Positions 59,602 through 64,000 of a stretch of 64,000 nucleotides of DNA are shown piece by piece. The translations under genes and the position numbers were made by a program. The notes beneath the pieces are model-generated. The model was given only the letters and a program-made list of their open reading frames with translations. It searched no databases and was not told where the DNA came from. The stretch is taken from NCBI GenBank assembly GCA_024213275.1, contig JANAVG010000003.1:62001-126000 (forward strand). The letters run 5' to 3'. Origin of the DNA: Rossellomorea sp. BNER. GTDB taxonomy: Bacteria > Bacillota > Bacilli > Bacillales > Bacillaceae_B. How positions within the stretch are numbered: the first letter of the stretch is position 1; each line of letters starts with the position of its first letter.

Positions 59602-61722
59602 ATGGAACAAACGAAACAAGAATTCTCCATAGATTGGGCTGGCCGTAAATTGACGGTTGAATATGGTCAACTAGCTAAACAAGCAAACGGTGCAGTATTA
59701 ATTCGTTATGGTGATACAGTAGTATTAAGTACAGCGACGGCTTCAAAAGAACCGAAGCCATTAGACTTTTTTCCACTTACCGTAAATTATGAAGAGCGTC
59801 TATATGCAGTAGGTAAAATCCCTGGAGGATTTATTAAAAGAGAAGGACGTCCAAGTGAAAAAGCGATTCTTGCAAGCCGCTTAATTGATCGTCCGATTCG
59901 CCCATTATTTGCAGATGGATTCCGTAATGACGTACAGGTTATTAGTATCGTTATGAGTGTTGATCAAAACTGTTCTTCTGAAATGGCTGCTATGTTTGGC
60001 TCATCACTTTCATTATGTGTATCTGACATTCCATTTGAAGGACCGATTGCCGGTGCTGTAGTAGGCTTAATTGATGATAAGCTTATCATTAATCCAACAG
60101 TTGATGAGCTTGAAAAAAGTGAAATCAATTTAACAGTTGCGGGAACTAAAGATGCTATTAACATGGTTGAGGCTGGAGCTAATGAAGTATCAGAAGAAAA
60201 AATGCTTGAAGCTATTATGTTTGGCCATGAAGAAATTAAGCGTCTTATTGCCTTCCAAGAAGAAATAGTTGCAAAAGTCGGAAAAGCGAAAAGCGAAATT
60301 ACTCTTTATGAGCTTGATAAAGATATTGAATCTTCCGTCAGAGATATGGCTGGACAAGATTTGGTCACGGCTATCCAGGTTCAAGAAAAACATGCACGTG
60401 AAGCTGCAATTAAAGAAGTAAAAGAAAAAGTCGTAACCTCATATGAAGAGAAAGAATCAGATGAAGAAACACTTAAACAAGTTAAAAAAATCTTAGATAA
60501 GCTTGTAAAAGAAGAGGTTCGTCGTCTTATTACAGAAGAAAAGGTTCGCCCAGATGGTCGTAATCCTGATGAAATTAGACCGCTATCTTCACAAGTTGGC
60601 CTCCTGCCACGTACACACGGCTCTGGTTTGTTCACTCGTGGGCAAACACAAGCTTTAAGCATATGTACTCTTGGAGCATTAGGCGATGTTCAAATTCTGG
60701 ATGGTTTAGGGATTGAAGAATCGAAGCGATTCATGCATCATTACAATTTCCCTCAGTTCAGTGTTGGTGAAACAGGACCTATTAGAGGTCCAGGTCGTCG
60801 TGAAATTGGACACGGAGCTCTTGGTGAACGTGCTCTTGAACCAGTTATCCCTAATGAAAAAGATTTCCCATATACAATGCGCCTTGTATCTGAAGTGTTA
60901 GAATCCAATGGATCTACATCACAAGCTAGTATATGTGCAAGTACACTAGCAATGATGGATGCTGGAGTTCCGATTAAAGCGCCAGTAGCTGGAATTGCAA
61001 TGGGACTTGTAAGTTCCGGTGACCATTATACAATTCTGACAGATATTCAAGGAATGGAAGACTTCTTAGGGGATATGGACTTTAAAGTTGCAGGTACTTC
61101 TAAAGGTGTGACAGCTCTTCAAATGGATATTAAAATTGAAGGTCTTTCTCGCGAGATTTTGGAAGAAGCACTTCTTCAAGCGAAACGTGGACGTATGCAC
61201 ATTCTGGAAAGTATGCTATCAACAATTTCTGAATCGCGCCAGAAGCTTTCTCAATATGCTCCTAAAATCCTTACAATGGCCATTAAACCTGATAAAATCA
61301 GAGATGTTATTGGACCAAGTGGGAAGCAAATTAACAAAATTATCGAAGAAACCGGCGTAAAGGTTGATATCGAACAAGATGGTACAATTTTCATTTCATC
61401 AGTAGATGAAGAAGCCAATAAAAAAGCTAAGAAAATCATCGAAGATATCGTTCGTGAAGTTGAAGTTGGCCAAATGTATCTTGGTACCGTGAAGCGTATT
61501 GAGAAGTTCGGAACCTTCGTTGAAATCTTTAGTGGAAAAGATGGACTTGTTCATATTTCTGAACTTGCAGAAGAAAGAGTGCGTAAAGTAGAAGATGTCG
61601 TCTCGATTGGAGACGAGATTCTTGTAAAAGTTATTGATATTGATAACCAAGGTCGAGTGAATTTATCTCGTAAAGCTGTTCTTAAAGAGCAGCGTGAAAA
61701 AGCGGAACAAGAACAAAAATAG
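59602..61722 (+). CDS. pnp: polyribonucleotide nucleotidyltransferase (PNPase)
   Basis: 706 aa. Phosphorolytic 3'-5' exoribonuclease of the degradosome-like network; in B. subtilis also linked to competence. Two RNase PH domains ([40 protein letters not shown]), a KH domain ([20 protein letters not shown]) and S1 domain ([17 protein letters not shown]). ATG 59602 follows GAGAGGGG; the 15 codons upstream have no support. Confidence 0.98.
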   Translation: MEQTKQEFSIDWAGRKLTVEYGQLAKQANGAVLIRYGDTVVLSTATASKEPKPLDFFPLTVNYEERLYAVGKIPGGFIKREGRPSEKAILASRLIDRPIRPLFADGFRNDVQVISIVMSVDQNCSSEMAAMFGSSLSLCVSDIPFEGPIAGAVVGLIDDKLIINPTVDELEKSEINLTVAGTKDAINMVEAGANEVSEEKMLEAIMFGHEEIKRLIAFQEEIVAKVGKAKSEITLYELDKDIESSVRDMAGQDLVTAIQVQEKHAREAAIKEVKEKVVTSYEEKESDEETLKQVKKILDKLVKEEVRRLITEEKVRPDGRNPDEIRPLSSQVGLLPRTHGSGLFTRGQTQALSICTLGALGDVQILDGLGIEESKRFMHHYNFPQFSVGETGPIRGPGRREIGHGALGERALEPVIPNEKDFPYTMRLVSEVLESNGSTSQASICASTLAMMDAGVPIKAPVAGIAMGLVSSGDHYTILTDIQGMEDFLGDMDFKVAGTSKGVTALQMDIKIEGLSREILEEALLQAKRGRMHILESMLSTISESRQKLSQYAPKILTMAIKPDKIRDVIGPSGKQINKIIEETGVKVDIEQDGTIFISSVDEEANKKAKKIIEDIVREVEVGQMYLGTVKRIEKFGTFVEIFSGKDGLVHISELAEERVRKVEDVVSIGDEILVKVIDIDNQGRVNLSRKAVLKEQREKAEQEQK

Positions 61723-61728
61723 AAAATG

Positions 61729-61813
61729 AAAGAGAGTTGACCAAAAATAATGTTCGGTCTATTTCCTAACAAATAGGGATAGATCCGAAAATTATGTGGC
61801 TCAGCTCTTTTTT
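61729..61813 (+). repeat. long imperfect hairpin after pnp (element C)
   Basis: AAAGAGAGTTGA (61729-61740) pairs with TCAGCTCTTTTT over 12 bp with two wobbles, ending in a T-run. The inner arms ATAATGTTCGGTCTAT and ATAGATCCGAAAATTAT pair over about 15 bp with one bulge and one mismatch, closed by CCTA/TAGG. Nearly the whole 85 nt is one hairpin: a very strong terminator or a small palindromic repeat. Confidence 0.7.
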
Positions 61814-61947
61814 GTTTTGAAGACCGATTTTGTTAGAAAAAACCATCTATTCAAGTCGAGTCTACTTTCTCTTTCACCACAGTGATGCGCTGTTCTACCT
61901 TGTCCCATTCCTTCATATGATGTAAGGAAGAGGAAGGTGAAATCATG

Positions 61948-62949
61948 ATGGCAAAAAAACACTTGATTGGAATAGTCTTCATTGCTATTCTAACGGTATT
62001 GGTTGTTTCGAATCCGTTATCATCTCAGTATATATCGTTATTAAAAGAAGAGTCGGTGACTGTATCAGGAGGGGAAAAGAGTTCATTACTTTTACAAATT
62101 CAAGAACAAGCTGAAAATTTTGAAGTTCCTGCGGAGGATGCTAAAATTGACGCTGTCTGGAAAGCGAGACCAGGTTACAATGGATTAAAGGTGAATATTG
62201 ACGCATCATATAAGAAAATGAAAAAGAGTATGAAATTTGATCAAGAGAAATTGGTTTTTGAAGAAGTATCCCCTAAGATTCACCTAAATGATTTACCGCC
62301 AGCACCCATTTACAAAGGTCATTCAGACAAATCCATGGTGGGTTTACTTATAAATGTTGCTTGGGGAAATGAATATATACCTGACATGCTTTCAACGTTA
62401 GAAGAAAATAAAGTTTATGCGACATTCTTTCTTGAGGGAAAATGGGTAAAAGAAAATCCCGATTTAGCGAAGATGATAGCAGAAGCAGGCCATGAAATTG
62501 GAAATCATTCTTATACCCACCCAGATATGAGGACGATTTCCTCAACAAAGGCTAAAGTAGAGTTAGAGAAAACTACAAAGGTTATCGAAGGTACGACTGG
62601 GAAAAGTGTCAAATGGTTTGCTCCCCCGAGTGGAAGCATTCGTGATGAAGTTGTAAAAATAGCAGATGACATGAATATGGGAACCATTATGTGGAGTATC
62701 GATACAATTGATTGGCAAAAACCAAGGCCAAGTGTCATCGTCCAGCGTGTGACATCAAAACTTCATAATGGAGCATTGATTCTTATGCACCCTACTCAAT
62801 CCACTGCTAGTGCACTTCCGATTTTAATTCATGAAATTAAAGAAAAGAATCTTCGGTTAGGAACCGTTACTAATGTATTAAAAGAAGAAAGAATTGAACA
62901 AGGTGGAAATAAATCTCTCCAACAAGGAGAGATTAATATTAAACAGTAG
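61948..62949 (+). CDS. ylxY: polysaccharide deacetylase family protein YlxY
   Basis: 333 aa. N-terminal signal peptide or anchor (LIGIVFIAILTVLVVSNPLS), an N-terminal domain and a NodB domain (about 125-310) with the metal-binding GNHSYTHPDM and FAPPSGSIRDEV, plus WSIDTIDW and ILMHPT. The usual first motif TFDDG, which gives the catalytic and a metal-binding Asp, is replaced by INVAWGNEY, as I recall also for B. subtilis YlxY, so activity is doubtful. ATG 61948 or 61945 after AAGGTGA. Confidence 0.92.
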   Translation: MAKKHLIGIVFIAILTVLVVSNPLSSQYISLLKEESVTVSGGEKSSLLLQIQEQAENFEVPAEDAKIDAVWKARPGYNGLKVNIDASYKKMKKSMKFDQEKLVFEEVSPKIHLNDLPPAPIYKGHSDKSMVGLLINVAWGNEYIPDMLSTLEENKVYATFFLEGKWVKENPDLAKMIAEAGHEIGNHSYTHPDMRTISSTKAKVELEKTTKVIEGTTGKSVKWFAPPSGSIRDEVVKIADDMNMGTIMWSIDTIDWQKPRPSVIVQRVTSKLHNGALILMHPTQSTASALPILIHEIKEKNLRLGTVTNVLKEERIEQGGNKSLQQGEINIKQ

Positions 62950-62978
62950 ATGTAGGCAACAAGACAGGAGGATTAACA

Positions 62979-64000
62979 TTGATTAAGAAATATACTTGTC
63001 AAAATGGACTAAGAATTGTTCTAGAGGAAATTCCAACTGTTCGATCAGTAGCAATTGGTGTTTGGATTAATGCAGGATCAAGAAACGAACATGCTAATAA
63101 TAATGGGATTTCACATTTTCTTGAGCATATGTTTTTTAAAGGCACAAAAACACGTTCAGCTCGCGAAATTGCTGAATCGTTTGATAGTATTGGGGGACAA
63201 GTAAACGCCTTTACTTCAAAAGAATATACTTGTTACTATGCTAAAGTACTGGACACTCACGCTTCATATGCTCTTGAAATACTTTCTGATATGTTTTTCC
63301 ATTCAACTTTTGTTGATGCGGAATTAAAAAAAGAAAAAAATGTTGTCTATGAAGAAATAAAAATGTATGAAGATACACCTGATGATATTGTTCATGATGT
63401 TTTAAGTAAAGCTGTCTATGAGAATCATTCATTGGGATATCCAATTCTTGGAACAGAAGAAACGCTTGAAACTTTTTCCAGAGATACATTAAATGAATAC
63501 ATGCATGATATGTATACCCCTGACCAAGTTGTTGTATCTATTGCAGGAAATATACAGGAGTCATTCATAAATGAGGTAGAAAAACTGTTTGGAAACTATG
63601 AAGGCGGTAATAGACCCGAAAAAGCTGAAAGCCCTGTATTTCACAGTAATAAAATTGCTCGTAAAAAAGAAACAGAACAGGCTCACCTTTGCATAGGGTA
63701 TGACGGGTTACATATCGGTCACAAAGATATTTATAGCTTAATTGTACTGAATAATATTTTGGGTGGAAGCATGTCTTCCCGTTTATTCCAAGAAGTTCGT
63801 GAGCAAAGGGGATTAGCTTATTCTGTTTTCTCTTACCATTCTGCCTATGAAGATAGTGGAATGTTGACGATTTACGGAGGGACTGGTGCAAAACAATTAG
63901 ATCAACTATTTGATACCATTCAATCTACATTGAACTCCTTTAAATTAGAGGGAATTACATCTAAAGAACTTACAAATAGTAAAGAACAGCTAAAAGGGAA
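62979..64000 (+). CDS. mlpA: M16 zinc peptidase MlpA (YmxG), 5' part
   Basis: 340 codons visible; it runs off the window end. Processing-peptidase-like M16 family protein. The inverted zinc motif HFLEH is at residues 46-50 with the third ligand expected in the NVVYEEIKMYEDT segment; the GGSMSSRLFQEVREQRGLAY stretch belongs to the second half of the fold. Starts with TTG after CAGGAGG. In B. subtilis MlpA (YmxG) follows ylxY, as here. Confidence 0.95.
   Translation, partial: MIKKYTCQNGLRIVLEEIPTVRSVAIGVWINAGSRNEHANNNGISHFLEHMFFKGTKTRSAREIAESFDSIGGQVNAFTSKEYTCYYAKVLDTHASYALEILSDMFFHSTFVDAELKKEKNVVYEEIKMYEDTPDDIVHDVLSKAVYENHSLGYPILGTEETLETFSRDTLNEYMHDMYTPDQVVVSIAGNIQESFINEVEKLFGNYEGGNRPEKAESPVFHSNKIARKKETEQAHLCIGYDGLHIGHKDIYSLIVLNNILGGSMSSRLFQEVREQRGLAYSVFSYHSAYEDSGMLTIYGGTGAKQLDQLFDTIQSTLNSFKLEGITSKELTNSKEQLKG

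Noticed and set aside
61890..61930. Sporulation (sigma-E/K) promoter before ylxY around CATATGAT
   Set aside because: The -10 is suggestive but no matching -35 lies at the right distance.

Overview
The window is a stretch of chromosome from a low-GC, endospore-former-type Firmicute. It belongs to the Bacillaceae on present evidence: gene order and protein sequences closely follow the Bacillus subtilis dprA-topA to pnp-ylxY-mlpA region. The exact genus cannot be fixed from this sequence. All genes found lie on the + strand. I saw no insertion sequence, prophage, CRISPR array, tRNA or rRNA.

Layout. 1-8.9 kb: the last codons of sucD, then dprA, topA, trmFO, xerC, hslV, hslU and codY. 8.8-9.7 kb: an 870-bp regulatory gap holding the codY terminator, a cyclic-di-GMP class I (GEMM-I) riboswitch, an intrinsic terminator right after it, and a second candidate promoter with a CodY-box-like sequence. 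9.7-37.7 kb: the complete fla/che operon, flgB to swrB. It covers basal body, MS ring, switch, export gate and ATPase, hook and hook cap, FlhF/FlhG, the CheY/B/A/W/C/D chemotaxis core, sigma-D and SwrB. 37.8-45.2 kb: rpsB-tsf-pyrH-frr, then uppS-cdsA-dxr-rseP (translation, UMP kinase, isoprenoid and phospholipid synthesis, intramembrane protease). 45.4-51.6 kb: proS and polC. 51.6-58.9 kb: the rimP-nusA-ylxR-ylxQ-infB-ylxP-rbfA cluster followed by truB and ribF. 59-64 kb: rpsO, pnp, ylxY and the 5' part of mlpA.

How it works together. The fla/che operon appears to be gated at its head by c-di-GMP through transcription termination. A possible downstream promoter would bypass that gate and may be open to CodY, whose gene is just upstream. 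Sigma-D, made at the far end, would switch on late flagellar genes. The translation and RNA blocks have their own promoters, terminators and an attenuator-like leader in front of rimP-nusA.

Most noteworthy: (1) the riboswitch plus terminator before flgB; (2) a frameshifted, shortened remnant of a flagellar-operon gene (TIGR02530-like) between flgD and flgE, in two frames and easy to miss; (3) a promoter/terminator attenuator arrangement before rimP-nusA; (4) three long imperfect hairpins of about 85-100 nt ending in T-runs, all starting with a TTGA(C) motif, at 45.2, 47.1 and 61.7 kb; (5) a full match to the CcpA cre consensus upstream of topA. I found no wholly unknown multi-gene system; the novelty is in regulation and gene decay.
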